Source: Vibrio tasmaniensis 1F-187
GTDB lineage: Bacteria > Pseudomonadota > Gammaproteobacteria > Enterobacterales > Vibrionaceae
DNA: 25,536 bases
Assembly: GCF_000272405.2 (NCBI RefSeq)
Contig: NZ_AJZM02000033.1
Location: 1 to 25,536, forward strand
Direction of reading: 5' to 3'
Every line of letters starts with the position of its first letter. The first letter of the stretch is position 1. A program made the position numbers and the translations under genes. The notes under the pieces were generated by a model. That model worked only from the letters and a program-made list of their open reading frames with translations. It was not told the DNA's origin and searched no databases. Positions 7,762 to 17,337 of the stretch are shown in pieces.

Positions 7762-8913
7762 TTATTTATTAAAATTCGCAGGTTCTCTTGTTGCTTGTAA
7801 TATCTCAAATTTCTGGTTTAGTTCAAGCGTTTCAACGTTTGCTTCACCAAATAGTCTTGCTAGTTTGACATCGTATCCGAGGTGTCGGTTACCAATAACA
7901 ATTAATTTGCCTCCGTTGCTAAGAACATGCTTTGCATCACAGAACATTTGCCATGCAATGTGATCTGTAATCGCTTGTTGTTGGTGGAACGGAGGGTTAC
8001 ACATAACTAAGTAAGTGCTGTTTTTCTTAAAACCATCTAAACAGTTATTGGCGATGAACTGGAAATTACCTTCTTCGCCAAGGTTATCCTTAATATTTTG
8101 GCGCGCTGATTCCACTGCCATAAAGCTTTCATCAACACAGGTGATACGCGCTTGTGGGTTTAATTGCCCAGCTTTTACACTCAATACACCGTTGCCACAA
8201 CCTAGGTCGATAATATGACGCAGTTCAGGATCTTGAGGGATGTGCTCTAGCATATAGCGAGCGCCTTGATCGAGTGCCTCGCCTGAGTAAACGTTCGGTA
8301 AATTTTTCAGGCGAATATCTTCACCGTCTACATCCCATTCAACAAAAGGCTCGACCGTTTGAATCGGCTGACAATTTGGTGAAGAGATAACCAAGCGATG
8401 TTTCTTCTTCGCTAGAGAAGTTTTGGTTTCACCTAGGTATTTTTCGAAAATATTAAGTGTAGATGTGTGGATGTCTTTTACTTTGTTTACACCGATGACT
8501 TGGCAGCCTTCTGGCAACGCTTGGCGTAGTTGGCTCAATTGCCATACTAGATGACGGTTTGTTTTCGGTAGTTGCATGATCACAAGATCGATACCGTGTG
8601 GGATATCATCCATCGTATTCAGGAAGTTCACACGGTTACTTTGATTGCGCTGCAAGTTTTTTAGCGCACCGCGATGAGAGATAAACGAGTCGCTCATCAT
8701 GGTCACGTCATGATCTTTGGAGAACCAAGCGGATAGGGCGCCAAAACTGTCGTTCATGATCAGGATGTGTTTACCAGGTTCAAGATTCATCTCTTCAACG
8801 TGACTAATAATGTATTCGTCGCCCGCATCCCAAGCTTGAAGGGTTTCATTTGAACGGTTGGGGAAACGATGTAAGGTCAAAGTTCTATCGAGAAGAGTAA
8901 GTTCGGTTTTCAT
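7762..8913 (-). CDS. rlmG: 23S rRNA (guanine-N2) methyltransferase RlmG
   Basis: RlmG methylates G1835 (E. coli numbering) of 23S rRNA using S-adenosylmethionine. The 383-residue protein has the two-domain plan of the RlmG/RsmC group: a degenerate N-terminal methyltransferase-like half (motif LIMNDSFGALS near 51-61) and a catalytic C-terminal half with the SAM-binding motif DLGCGNG at 236-242 and the catalytic NPPFHQQ at 306-312. The N-terminal LHRFP....LQAWDAGDEYI is close to E. coli RlmG, which is 378 residues. It diverges from bolA, sharing a 174-bp upstream region, and probably leads the minus-strand group through ampG. Confidence 0.93.
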   Translation of the reverse strand: MKTELTLLDRTLTLHRFPNRSNETLQAWDAGDEYIISHVEEMNLEPGKHILIMNDSFGALSAWFSKDHDVTMMSDSFISHRGALKNLQRNQSNRVNFLNTMDDIPHGIDLVIMQLPKTNRHLVWQLSQLRQALPEGCQVIGVNKVKDIHTSTLNIFEKYLGETKTSLAKKKHRLVISSPNCQPIQTVEPFVEWDVDGEDIRLKNLPNVYSGEALDQGARYMLEHIPQDPELRHIIDLGCGNGVLSVKAGQLNPQARITCVDESFMAVESARQNIKDNLGEEGNFQFIANNCLDGFKKNSTYLVMCNPPFHQQQAITDHIAWQMFCDAKHVLSNGGKLIVIGNRHLGYDVKLARLFGEANVETLELNQKFEILQATREPANFNK

Positions 8914-9018
8914 AGCTTGAGATACTTATGTAAGAAATAACAAAGATATTGTCTCAAATGCAGCCTGAACAAGATAGAAAAAACTCAACCAAACCTAAGT
9001 CGTTCGTTATGAAATACT

Positions 9019-9047
9019 CAGACAGTCGACCAGTTAGGGTTTATACT
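9019..9047 (+). promoter_or_regulatory. Candidate sigma-70 promoter of bolA
   Basis: CAGACA (9019-9024), a 17-bp spacer and TATACT (9042-9047) resemble TTGACA-17-TATAAT (4/6 and 5/6 matches). The start would be near 9054, giving a leader of about 34 nt to the bolA ATG. Confidence 0.55.
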
Positions 9048-9087
9048 TCCCCCACAGATAATGCCAATACGTTATTAAGGAATCATA

Positions 9088-9396
9088 ATGATCCAAGAAG
9101 TTATCGAAACAAAATTGCACAATGAGTTTTCACCAAGTCATTTAAACGTGGTCAATGAGAGCTACATGCACAATGTTCCGGCTGGTTCTGAGAGTCATTT
9201 TAAAGTGATTGTTGTCAGCGATGCGTTTGAAGGCTTGCGCCTTATTGGTCGTCATCGAGCGGTAAATAAAGCACTTTCAGAAGAGCTAGCGAATAATATT
9301 CACGCACTATCTATTCACACTTATACAAAAGATGAATGGATGAAGCAACTCGATAACGTGCCAGACAGCCCTATGTGTATGGGCGGTGGTAAGTAA
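9088..9396 (+). CDS. bolA: BolA family protein
   Basis: A 102-residue cytosolic BolA protein. Family members bind monothiol glutaredoxins through shared [2Fe-2S] clusters and act in iron and stress regulation; E. coli BolA affects cell shape as a transcription regulator. Visible features are [19 protein letters not shown] at the N-terminus, the loop with [13 protein letters not shown], and the conserved RHRAVNKAL helix holding the invariant histidine, followed by HALSIHTYT. The length equals E. coli BolA (105). The ATG is preceded by AAGGA. The C-terminus ends MCMGGGK. It is transcribed alone, divergent from rlmG, and followed by a terminator. Confidence 0.93.
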   Translation: MIQEVIETKLHNEFSPSHLNVVNESYMHNVPAGSESHFKVIVVSDAFEGLRLIGRHRAVNKALSEELANNIHALSIHTYTKDEWMKQLDNVPDSPMCMGGGK

Positions 9397-9411
9397 TAAA
9401 ACTAACTGATA

Positions 9412-9437
9412 GAAGAGGTGGCTATGCTGCCTTTTTT
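9412..9437 (+). terminator. Rho-independent terminator of bolA
   Basis: AAGAGGTGGC and GCTGCCTTTT pair around a TAT loop, with three G-U pairs, directly followed by a T-run (CTTTTTTAT). It begins 16 bp after the bolA stop. Confidence 0.7.
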
Positions 9438-9915
9438 ATCGCCAGGCTGATGTGTTTTTAGGGTTTATATCACTCAAATTGATGTCAAATTAGGCGTCTT
9501 TAAATACCCACAATGAGTAATGTTTTTATTAACAGTGTTTCAACATAACTCGTAAAATATTAGTTTGTGACAGAGTATTAATCTCTTGTTTAAAACACGA
9601 TTCAAAAGCCATTTTATCTGTGCGGCTCGTCAAATTTATACATATTTGAGAGTCCATATGCTTCAAATCTCACCAAATTAAGGCCGTATTCAAGTTATTG
9701 GTCATGGCATCAAGTTGTCAAAAAATGCTAGAATACGGCACCTGATAAATCTCACATAATCTTTGTGATGAGTTTATTAATGTAATGTTGCGATTTTGGT
9801 ATCTCTAATTTACCAAAACCGGACACTGTAATGTCGTGTCTAAGGGCGATTTTAAAACGTCCCGAATTTACGCAATTAAAAGAATCTTTTTCCCGATAAA
9901 GTAGTGCAAGTGCGT
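9438..9915 (+). promoter_or_regulatory. nqr upstream region: extended -10 and structured leader
   Basis: About 480 bp without a gene lie between bolA and nqrA. An extended -10 element, TGCTAGAAT, is at 9726-9734; no good -35 was found, which is tolerable for an extended -10. It implies a leader of roughly 175 nt. The leader holds TTTTGGTA (9794-9801) paired with TACCAAAA (9811-9818), GACAC (9822-9826) paired with GTGTC (9836-9840), and an AT-rich palindrome near 9847-9859 centred on TTTTAAAA. A long leader with several hairpins suggests control at the RNA level or an operator, but I recognise no known riboswitch. Positions 9438-9725 show nothing else I can name. Confidence 0.45.
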
Positions 9916-11256
9916 ATGATTACAATAAAGAAGGGTTTGGATCTTCCTATCGCAGGAACTCCATCCCAGGTGATTAATGATGGTAAGTCCATCACTAAAG
10001 TCGCCTTGCTTGGCGAAGAGTACGTTGGTATGCGTCCTACGATGCATGCTCGCGTTGGTGATGAAGTGAAGAAAGGCCAAGTTCTTTTTGCAGATAAAAA
10101 GAACCCAGGTGTTGTATTTACTTCTCCAGCAAGCGGTAAAGTTATTGAAGTGAACCGTGGTGCTAAGCGTGTTCTTCAATCAGTAGTGATTGAAGTAGCA
10201 GGCAATGAGCAAATCACGTTCAATAGCTATGAAGCTAACCAACTAGTAAGTCTTGACCGTGAAACGGTTAAAACTCAGTTAGTTGAGTCTGGCGCATGGA
10301 CCGCTTTGCGAACTCGTCCGTTCAGCAAGGTTCCAGCAGTTGATTCTGAAACTCAGGCTATTTTCGTTACTGCTATGGATACTAATCCGCTAGCAGCTGA
10401 GCCAGAATTAATCATTAACGAGCAGTCTGATGCTTTCGTTGCTGGTTTAGATCTTCTTTCAACTCTGACTAACGGTAAAGTGTACGTTTGTAAAAAAGGT
10501 ACTAGCTTACCTCGTTCAGCTCAGTCTAACGTTGAAGAACATGTTTTTGATGGCCCACACCCTGCAGGTCTTGCAGGCACGCATATGCATTACCTATATC
10601 CGGTAAATGCACAAAATGTAGCGTGGAGCATTAACTACCAAGATGTTATCGCATTCGGTAAGCTTTTCCTTACTGGTGAGATTTACTCTGAGCGTGTTGT
10701 TTCTCTGGCTGGTCCAGTGGTGAATAACCCACGTCTAGTTCGTACTCAAATTGGTGCTAGCCTTGAAGAGTTGACAGACAGCGAGTTAATGCCAGGCGAA
10801 GTTCGTGTGATTTCTGGTTCTGTACTTACGGGTACTGAAGCAACAGGTCCACATGCTTTCCTTGGTCGTTACCATCAGCAAGTTTCTGTTCTACGTGAAG
10901 GTCGTGATAAAGAGCTATTCGGCTGGGCTATGCCTGGTAAGAACAAGTTCTCTGTTACTCGTTCATTCCTTGGTCACCTGTTTAAAGGTCAGTTGTTCAA
11001 CATGACAACGACGACAAACGGTAGTGACCGCTCAATGGTTCCAATTGGTAACTACGAGCGCGTAATGCCTCTAGATATGGAACCTACATTGCTGCTTCGT
11101 GATCTATGTGCAGGCGACATTGATAGTGCTCAAGCACTTGGTGCGCTAGAACTAGACGAAGAAGATGTAGCATTGTGTACCTTTGTATGTCCAGGTAAGT
11201 ACGAGTACGGTCAACTACTTCGTGAATGCCTAGATACGATTGAGAAGGAAGGGTAA
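9916..11256 (+). CDS. nqrA: Na+-translocating NADH:quinone reductase subunit A
   Basis: NqrA is the cytoplasmic subunit of the Na+-NQR complex and takes part in ubiquinone reduction without carrying a flavin. The start at ATG 9916 gives 446 residues, the family length, with the conserved N-terminus [18 protein letters not shown]. In-frame GTG codons at 9904 and 9910 would add only a few residues and are rejected. Other landmarks are [35 protein letters not shown] and [16 protein letters not shown] (a biotinyl/lipoyl-like fold), and the C-terminal [12 protein letters not shown]. It is the first gene of nqrABCDEF, followed by nqrB after 5 bp. Confidence 0.97.
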   Translation: MITIKKGLDLPIAGTPSQVINDGKSITKVALLGEEYVGMRPTMHARVGDEVKKGQVLFADKKNPGVVFTSPASGKVIEVNRGAKRVLQSVVIEVAGNEQITFNSYEANQLVSLDRETVKTQLVESGAWTALRTRPFSKVPAVDSETQAIFVTAMDTNPLAAEPELIINEQSDAFVAGLDLLSTLTNGKVYVCKKGTSLPRSAQSNVEEHVFDGPHPAGLAGTHMHYLYPVNAQNVAWSINYQDVIAFGKLFLTGEIYSERVVSLAGPVVNNPRLVRTQIGASLEELTDSELMPGEVRVISGSVLTGTEATGPHAFLGRYHQQVSVLREGRDKELFGWAMPGKNKFSVTRSFLGHLFKGQLFNMTTTTNGSDRSMVPIGNYERVMPLDMEPTLLLRDLCAGDIDSAQALGALELDEEDVALCTFVCPGKYEYGQLLRECLDTIEKEG

Positions 11257-11261
11257 TTTTC

Positions 11262-12506
11262 ATGGGCCTTAAAAAGTTTCTTGAAGACATCGAGCATCAT
11301 TTTGAGCCAGGTGGTAAACACGAGAAGTGGTTTGCGCTTTACGAAGCAGCAGCGACAGTGTTTTACACGCCCGGTCTTATCACAAAGAAAAGCTCACACG
11401 TTCGTGATAGCGTTGATTTAAAACGTATCATGATCATGGTTTGGTTCGCGGTATTCCCAGCAATGTTCTGGGGTATGTACAACGCGGGTGGCCAAGCTAT
11501 CGCTGCACTTAACCATATGTACGCAGGCGCTGAATTAGTTTCTGTTATCGATGGTAACTGGCACTACTGGCTAACCGAAATGCTTGGAGCCTCCTTAGGG
11601 CCCGATGCTGGTGTTGGCAGCAAGATGCTACTTGGTGCGACATACTTCCTACCTATCTACGCAACGGTATTCATCGTAGGTGGTTTCTGGGAAGTTCTGT
11701 TCTGTATGGTGCGTAAGCACGAAGTAAACGAAGGTTTCTTTGTTACTTCTATCTTATTCGCGCTTATCGTTCCGCCAACACTTCCTCTATGGCAAGCAGC
11801 ACTAGGTATTACCTTCGGTGTTGTTGTAGCGAAAGAGATCTTCGGTGGTACGGGTCGTAACTTCCTGAACCCTGCACTTGCTGGCCGTGCGTTCCTATTC
11901 TTTGCATACCCTGCACAGATTTCAGGTGACGTAGTTTGGACTGCTGCAGATGGTTTCTCTGGTGCAACTGCTCTTAGCCAGTGGGCTCAAGGCGGCGGTA
12001 GTGCACTAATGAACGTAACATCAGGTGAAGCAATCACTTGGATGGACGCATTCATTGGTAACATCCCAGGTTCTATCGGTGAAGTATCGACTCTAGCACT
12101 TATGATTGGTGCTGCGATGATCGTTTACATGCGTATCGCTTCATGGCGTATCATTGCCGGTGTAATGATCGGTATGATTGTTGTGTCTACGTTGTTCAAC
12201 GTGATCGGTTCTGATACTAACGCAATGTTCAGCATGCCTTGGCATTGGCACCTAGTTCTAGGTGGCTTCGCATTCGGTATGTTCTTCATGGCGACAGACC
12301 CAGTATCAGCTTCATTTACCAATAAAGGTAAGTGGTGGTACGGCATCCTAATCGGCGCAATGTGTGTAATGATTCGTGTAGTTAACCCTGCATACCCAGA
12401 AGGCATGATGCTTGCGATTCTATTCGCAAACCTATTTGCTCCTCTGTTTGACCACGTTGTAATCGAGAAGAACATTAAGCGGAGACTAGCGCGCTATGGC
12501 AAGTAA
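11262..12506 (+). CDS. nqrB: Na+-NQR subunit B (covalent FMN, membrane)
   Basis: NqrB is the large membrane subunit that holds riboflavin and a covalently bound FMN and contributes to the Na+ path. The 414-residue protein has about ten hydrophobic segments. T236 lies in the flavin-transfer motif SGATALS (233-239), the site ApbE modifies by a phosphoester bond. GG at 140-141 and E144 (GGFWE) match the residues tied to korormicin/HQNO binding in V. cholerae NqrB. AAGGAAGGG precedes the ATG. The last 11 bp overlap nqrC, indicating translational coupling. Confidence 0.97.
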   Translation: MGLKKFLEDIEHHFEPGGKHEKWFALYEAAATVFYTPGLITKKSSHVRDSVDLKRIMIMVWFAVFPAMFWGMYNAGGQAIAALNHMYAGAELVSVIDGNWHYWLTEMLGASLGPDAGVGSKMLLGATYFLPIYATVFIVGGFWEVLFCMVRKHEVNEGFFVTSILFALIVPPTLPLWQAALGITFGVVVAKEIFGGTGRNFLNPALAGRAFLFFAYPAQISGDVVWTAADGFSGATALSQWAQGGGSALMNVTSGEAITWMDAFIGNIPGSIGEVSTLALMIGAAMIVYMRIASWRIIAGVMIGMIVVSTLFNVIGSDTNAMFSMPWHWHLVLGGFAFGMFFMATDPVSASFTNKGKWWYGILIGAMCVMIRVVNPAYPEGMMLAILFANLFAPLFDHVVIEKNIKRRLARYGK

Positions 12507-13263
12507 TAACGATAGCATTAAAAAGACGCTGTTTGTTGTTATCGCATTGAGCCTAGTGTGCTCAATCATCGTTTCAACAGCTGCAGTTGTTCTTAAACCT
12601 AAGCAGCAAGCTAACGCAGTTCTGGATCAGCAAACTAAGATCCTTGAAGTTGCGGGTATTGAGCTTGCAGGTGATATCCCAGCACTCTACGCAGAGAACA
12701 TCGAACCTCGTCTAGTTGATTTCGCTACTGGCGATTTCGTTGACGGCGATGCTGCTGCATACGACCAACGTAAAGCGGCAAAAGATCCAGCTCAGTCAAT
12801 CAAGCTTTCAGCTGAAGATGACATCGCTAAGATCATTCGTCGTGCTAACACGGGTACTGTATACCTAGTGAAAGATGGCGCTGAGACTTCTAAAGTTATC
12901 ATCCCTGTTCACGGTAACGGCCTTTGGTCAATGATGTACGCATTCGTTGCGGTAGAAACTGATGGCAACACAGTTTCTGGTATCACTTACTACGAGCAAG
13001 GTGAAACTCCTGGACTTGGTGGTGAAGTTGAGAACCCAACTTGGCGCGCTCAATTCGTTGGTAAGAAATTATTCGACGAAAACCACAAACCTGCTATTCA
13101 GGTTGTTAAAGGTGGCGCTCCTCAAGGTTCTGAGCACGGTGTAGATGGCCTTTCTGGTGCAACACTGACTAGCGTTGGTGTTCAACATACATTTGACTTC
13201 TGGTTAGGTGATATGGGCTTTGGTCCGTTCCTAGCAAAAGTTCGTGACGGAGGTCTGAACTAA
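12496..13263 (+). CDS. nqrC: Na+-NQR subunit C (covalent FMN)
   Basis: NqrC carries a second covalent FMN in the electron path from NqrF through NqrC to NqrB. The 255-residue protein has one N-terminal transmembrane helix (about residues 11-33) and a large periplasmic FMN domain. T223 in SGATLTS (220-226) is the flavin acceptor, equivalent to T225 of V. cholerae. The pattern around [14 protein letters not shown] and GETPGLGGE is typical of FMN-binding domains. The ATG lies inside nqrB with a GGAG site, and the TAA stop shares a base with the nqrD ATG. Confidence 0.97.
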   Translation: MASNNDSIKKTLFVVIALSLVCSIIVSTAAVVLKPKQQANAVLDQQTKILEVAGIELAGDIPALYAENIEPRLVDFATGDFVDGDAAAYDQRKAAKDPAQSIKLSAEDDIAKIIRRANTGTVYLVKDGAETSKVIIPVHGNGLWSMMYAFVAVETDGNTVSGITYYEQGETPGLGGEVENPTWRAQFVGKKLFDENHKPAIQVVKGGAPQGSEHGVDGLSGATLTSVGVQHTFDFWLGDMGFGPFLAKVRDGGLN

Positions 13264-13895
13264 TGTCTAGTGCAAAAGAAATTAAAAAGAGCATCTTAGC
13301 GCCGGTGTTGGATAACAACCCAATCGCGCTACAGGTTCTTGGTGTGTGTTCTGCTCTTGCGGTAACCACTAAGCTAGAAACAGCATTTGTTATGACTATC
13401 GCGGTAATGTTCGTTACTGCTCTGTCTAACTTCTTCGTTTCTTTAATCCGTAACCACATTCCTAACAGTGTGCGTATCATCGTTCAGATGGCAATTATCG
13501 CATCATTAGTAATCGTGGTAGACCAAGTGCTTAAAGCATACCTATACGATATCTCTAAACAGCTATCTGTATTCGTTGGCCTAATCATTACTAACTGTAT
13601 TGTAATGGGTCGTGCTGAAGCATTCGCAATGAAGTCTGCGCCAATCCCATCGTTTATCGACGGTCTTGGTAACGGTCTTGGTTACGGTTTCGTTCTTATC
13701 ACTGTTGGTTTCTTCCGTGAGCTTCTAGGCTCTGGCAAACTATTTGGTATGGAAGTACTACCTCTAGTGAGCAACGGTGGTTGGTATCAGCCAAACGGCT
13801 TGATGCTTCTAGCACCTTCAGCATTCTTCCTAATTGGTTTCTTGATTTGGGCAATTCGTGTGTTCAAACCAGAACAAGTAGAAGCGAAGGGGTAA
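13263..13895 (+). CDS. nqrD: Na+-NQR subunit D
   Basis: A 210-residue integral membrane subunit with about six helices, paralogous to NqrE and to RnfE. C29 (LGVCSAL) and C112 ([11 protein letters not shown]) are the ligands that, with two cysteines of NqrE, hold a [2Fe-2S] cluster in the membrane; the numbering equals that of V. cholerae. A GGAGG site within the end of nqrC drives initiation, and the start overlaps the nqrC stop by one base. nqrE follows after 7 bp. Confidence 0.97.
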
Positions 13896-13902
13896 GGTAG
13901 TC

Positions 13903-14499
13903 ATGGAACATTATATTAGTCTGCTAGTTAAATCGATTTTCATCGAAAACATGGCGCTTTCTTTCTTCCTAGGTATGTGTACGTTCCTAGCGGTATCTAA
14001 GAAAGTTAAAACTTCTTTTGGTCTTGGTGTTGCGGTAGTTGTAGTACTTACAATTGCTGTTCCTGTAAACAACCTTGTTTACACACACATCCTGAAAGAA
14101 AACGCGCTTGTTGAAGGTGTCGATTTAAGTTTCCTTAACTTCATCGCATTCATCGGTGTTATCGCGGCACTTGTACAAATCCTAGAGATGGTTTTAGACC
14201 GTTTCTTCCCACCTTTGTACAACGCACTAGGTATCTTCCTTCCACTGATCACAGTTAACTGTGCAATCTTTGGTGGTGTATCTTTCATGGTAACGCGTGA
14301 CTACAACTTTGCTGAATCTGTTGTTTACGGCTTCGGTTCTGGTGTGGGTTGGATGTTAGCTATCGTTGCTCTTGCGGGTATCCGTGAGAAGATGAAGTAC
14401 TCTGACGTACCTCCAGGTCTTCGTGGCCTTGGTATCACGTTCATTACTGTTGGTCTGATGGCGTTAGGCTTTATGTCTTTCTCTGGTGTTCAACTGTAG
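13903..14499 (+). CDS. nqrE: Na+-NQR subunit E
   Basis: A 198-residue integral membrane subunit paralogous to NqrD and RnfA, inserted with opposite topology so that the pair forms an inverted repeat in the membrane. C26 ([12 protein letters not shown]) and C120 (TVNCAIFGG) complete the shared [2Fe-2S] site. The length equals that of V. cholerae NqrE. The ATG follows an AAGG site 7 bp after nqrD. Confidence 0.97.
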
Positions 14500-14528
14500 G
14501 GTAAGCACCCAGTAATAAGGAATAACAA

Positions 14529-15755
14529 ATGCAAAGCATTATTCTTGGCGTAGCGATGTTTACCATTATTGTATTGGCTCTAGTACTAGTGATTCTTTTC
14601 GCTAAGTCTAAGCTAGTACCATCAGGTGACATCACTATTGCTGTAAACGGCGACCCTGAAAAGGCGATCGTTACTCAGCCTGGTAGCAAGCTACTTGGTG
14701 CCCTAGCTGGCGCTGGTATCTTCGTATCTTCTGCTTGTGGTGGCGGTGGCTCTTGTGGTCAGTGTCGTGTAAAAGTTAAGTCTGGTGGTGGCGACATCCT
14801 TCCAACTGAACTTGACCACATCACAAAAGGTGAAGCTCGCGAAGGCGAACGTCTTGCATGTCAAGTTGCTATGAAAACTGACATGGAGATTGAACTAGAC
14901 GAAGATATCTTTGGTGTGAAGAAGTGGGAATGTACTGTTATCTCTAACGATAACGAAGCTACTTTCATCAAAGAACTTGCACTAGCAATCCCTGAAGGTG
15001 AAGAAGTTCCGTTCCGCGCGGGTGGTTACATTCAGATTGAAGCTGAACCACATCACGTGAAATACGCAGATTACGATATTCCTGAGGAATACCGCGGTGA
15101 CTGGGATAAGTTCAACTTGTTCCGTTACGAGTCTATCGTTAAAGAGCATTCGATCCGTGCTTACTCTATGGCTTCATACCCAGAAGAGAAAGGCATCATC
15201 AAGCTTAACGTGCGTATCGCAACTCCGCCGCCAAACAACCCTGACGTAGCTCCTGGTGTGATGTCTTCATACATCTGGTCTCTTAAAGAAGGCGACAAAT
15301 GTACTATTTCTGGTCCATTTGGTGAGTTCTTTGCTAAAGACACAGACAATGAAATGGTATTCATCGGTGGTGGTGCAGGTATGGCGCCAATGCGTTCACA
15401 TATCTTCGACCAACTTAAGCGTCTTAACTCTACTCGTAAGATGTCTTACTGGTACGGTGCACGTTCTAAGCGTGAGATGTTCTACATTGAAGACTTCGAC
15501 GGCCTAGCGGCTGCAAACGAAAACTTCGTGTGGCATTGTGCTCTGTCTGATCCTCAACCTGAGGACAACTGGGACGGTTACACTGGTTTCATCCACAACG
15601 TATTGTACGAAAACTACCTGAAGGATCACGAAGCTCCTGAAGACTGTGAGTACTACATGTGTGGTCCACCAATGATGAACGCGGCTGTGATCGGCATGCT
15701 GAAAGATCTTGGTGTAGAAGATGAAAACATCCTACTAGATGACTTCGGTGGTTAA
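14529..15755 (+). CDS. nqrF: Na+-NQR subunit F (NADH dehydrogenase, FAD and 2Fe-2S)
   Basis: NqrF oxidises NADH and feeds electrons into the complex. The 408 residues contain an N-terminal anchor helix (about 4-26), a plant-type ferredoxin domain with cluster ligands C70, C76, C79 and C111, an FAD domain with RAYSMAS, and an NADH domain with [20 protein letters not shown] and the terminal LLDDFGG. All four cysteine positions equal those of V. cholerae. AAGGA precedes the ATG. It is the last structural gene, and a terminator follows 22 bp after its stop. Confidence 0.97.
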   Translation: MQSIILGVAMFTIIVLALVLVILFAKSKLVPSGDITIAVNGDPEKAIVTQPGSKLLGALAGAGIFVSSACGGGGSCGQCRVKVKSGGGDILPTELDHITKGEAREGERLACQVAMKTDMEIELDEDIFGVKKWECTVISNDNEATFIKELALAIPEGEEVPFRAGGYIQIEAEPHHVKYADYDIPEEYRGDWDKFNLFRYESIVKEHSIRAYSMASYPEEKGIIKLNVRIATPPPNNPDVAPGVMSSYIWSLKEGDKCTISGPFGEFFAKDTDNEMVFIGGGAGMAPMRSHIFDQLKRLNSTRKMSYWYGARSKREMFYIEDFDGLAAANENFVWHCALSDPQPEDNWDGYTGFIHNVLYENYLKDHEAPEDCEYYMCGPPMMNAAVIGMLKDLGVEDENILLDDFGG

Positions 15756-15776
15756 TCCATTTAAGTGATTGATATT

Positions 15777-15812
15777 ATGGCTGACTCTTACGAGTCAGCC
15801 ATTTGTTTTTCT
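15777..15812 (+). terminator. Rho-independent terminator of the nqr operon
   Basis: ATGGCTGACTC (15777-15787) and GAGTCAGCCAT (15792-15802) form a perfect 11-bp stem with a TTAC loop, followed by TTGTTTTTC. It separates nqrF from apbE by full or partial termination. Confidence 0.9.
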
Positions 15813-15929
15813 AAGACTACTCGTGACAACAAACTGGCTTATATAAGAAAGAGTAAGGCATTTAAAATACGTATTTTTCACTCTTATTTTTCCTTATATA
15901 AATCCTCAACATTAGACAGGAGTAAGCAA

Positions 15930-16934
15930 GTGAGAATTTGGCTTGTTGCATTAACTTCTTTGATTTTTCTTGCGGGCTGTGAGCAGGCAAGAGAGCAAGT
16001 ACATTTAAGTGGTCCGACAATGGGGACCAGTTATAACATTAAGTACATCAATGGCGATGAATTTCCTGAGTCTAAAGAAGTTCATACCGAGATCGATCGT
16101 CTACTTGAAGAAGTGAATGATCAAATGTCGACTTACCGTGAAGATTCAGAGCTGAGCCGTTTCAACCAACACAAAGGTGCGGACGCATTCGAAGTATCTG
16201 AACAAACCGCTATCGTTGTGAAAGAAGCGATTCGTTTGAACGGTCTTACTGAAGGTGCATTGGATGTTACGGTTGGACCATTAGTTAACCTTTGGGGTTT
16301 TGGTCCAGAAGCACGTCCTGAAGTGGTTCCATCAGACGAAGAGCTTGCGGCTCGTAAGGCTAAGATTGGTATTCACCACTTAAGCGTTGAAGGTAATAAG
16401 CTAAGCAAAGATTTGCCTAACTTGTATGTTGACCTTTCGACTATCGCAAAAGGTTGGGGCGTGGATGTCGTTGCTGACTACCTCGATTCAATTGGCATTC
16501 ATAACTACATGGTAGAAGTGGGCGGTGAAATCCGTTTGAAGGGCTTAAACCGTGAAAGTGTGGGTTGGCGTATCGCCATCGAGAAGCCAAGTGTTGACGA
16601 GCGCAACATTCAAGAGATCATCGAGCCTGGTGATATGGCGATCGCAACGTCTGGCGACTACCGAAACTATTTTGAGCGTGATGGTGTTCGTTATTCACAC
16701 ATCATCAACCCAGAAACAGGTAAGCCACTTCATCACAAAGTGGTTTCAGTGACTGTTTTAAACCCGTCTTCAATGACTGCAGACGGTTTATCTACTGGCC
16801 TTATGGTCTTAGGTGAAGAAAAAGGACTGGAAGTCGCAAACCAACATAACATCCCAGTGTTCATGGTGGTAAAAACAGCTGATGGCTTTAAAGAAATTGC
16901 TTCAGAAGCATTTAAGCCATACTTAGGTAAATAA
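15930..16934 (+). CDS. apbE: FAD:protein FMN transferase ApbE (Na+-NQR flavinylation)
   Basis: ApbE uses FAD and Mg2+ to attach FMN to threonine in target motifs, here T236 of NqrB and T223 of NqrC. It acts outside the inner membrane. The chosen start is GTG 15930, with AGGAG seven bases upstream, giving 334 residues; the frame is open back to 15765 but those 55 residues contain no signal and are rejected. The N-terminus ends in lipobox LAGC (C17), so it is a lipoprotein. Family motifs seen are SGPTMGTSY, MSTYREDSELSRFN, GALDVTVGPLVNLWGFG, IAKGWGVD, HIINPETGKP and ADGLSTGLMVLG (metal-binding). It is followed after 16 bp by nqrM. Confidence 0.94.
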   Translation: MRIWLVALTSLIFLAGCEQAREQVHLSGPTMGTSYNIKYINGDEFPESKEVHTEIDRLLEEVNDQMSTYREDSELSRFNQHKGADAFEVSEQTAIVVKEAIRLNGLTEGALDVTVGPLVNLWGFGPEARPEVVPSDEELAARKAKIGIHHLSVEGNKLSKDLPNLYVDLSTIAKGWGVDVVADYLDSIGIHNYMVEVGGEIRLKGLNRESVGWRIAIEKPSVDERNIQEIIEPGDMAIATSGDYRNYFERDGVRYSHIINPETGKPLHHKVVSVTVLNPSSMTADGLSTGLMVLGEEKGLEVANQHNIPVFMVVKTADGFKEIASEAFKPYLGK

Positions 16935-16950
16935 GGTAAGCGAGATAATT

Positions 16951-17205
16951 ATGAATACATTTCTGATTACATTTGGTGTTTTTCTTGCAGTAATCGCAGC
17001 GATGTCAATTGGCTATATTATCCAAAAGAAAGTTGTGAAAGGTAGCTGTGGTGGCTTAGGTGCTGTTGGTATTGATAAAGTATGTAACTGCCCTGAACCT
17101 TGTGATGCGCGTAAAAAACGTGAAGCACGTGAAGCATACCGTAAAGAGAAACTGGCAGAACGTCAACAAAAAGAAGCGGCTTGGAGTAAAGACCGTATCG
17201 CTTAA
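16951..17205 (+). CDS. nqrM: Na+-NQR maturation protein NqrM
   Basis: NqrM (DUF539) is needed to mature Na+-NQR, probably by delivering iron for the NqrD/NqrE cluster. The 84-residue protein has one N-terminal helix (about 4-24) and four cysteines, C33, C45, C47 and C51, in GSCGGLG and CNCPEPC. C33 corresponds to the essential cysteine reported in V. cholerae. The charged C-terminus is lysine/arginine/glutamate-rich. It is co-directional with apbE after 16 bp and ends before a strong terminator. Confidence 0.95.
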   Translation: MNTFLITFGVFLAVIAAMSIGYIIQKKVVKGSCGGLGAVGIDKVCNCPEPCDARKKREAREAYRKEKLAERQQKEAAWSKDRIA

Positions 17206-17253
17206 TTGGTGACAGTCATAGGGGAATAGAGTTGTCTATGCCCTTAGAATAAG

Positions 17254-17284
17254 AAGCTCAAGATTATCGTCTTGAGCTTTTTTT
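17254..17284 (+). terminator. Rho-independent terminator after nqrM
   Basis: AAGCTCAAGA (17254-17263) pairs perfectly with TCTTGAGCTT (17270-17279) around a 6-nt loop, followed by a run of Ts to 17284. It ends the apbE-nqrM unit. Confidence 0.92.
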
Positions 17285-17337
17285 GTTTGAGTGAACTGTC
17301 TTTTTGGAATGCTAAAAACGGAAACAAAAACGAATTT

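Noticed and set aside
9749..9770. TCACA...TGTGA inverted repeat as a CRP site
   Set aside because: The half-sites face the wrong way (TCACA before TGTGA) with a 7-bp spacer.
9904..9915. GTG starts upstream of nqrA
   Set aside because: ATG 9916 gives the conserved N-terminus and the family length of 446.
9868..10179. Minus-strand open frame opposite the start of nqrA
   Set aside because: It is antisense to a strongly conserved gene, without a ribosome site or recognisable protein features.
15765..15929. N-terminal extension of apbE
   Set aside because: It covers the nqr terminator and lacks family similarity; GTG 15930 has AGGAG and begins a lipoprotein signal.
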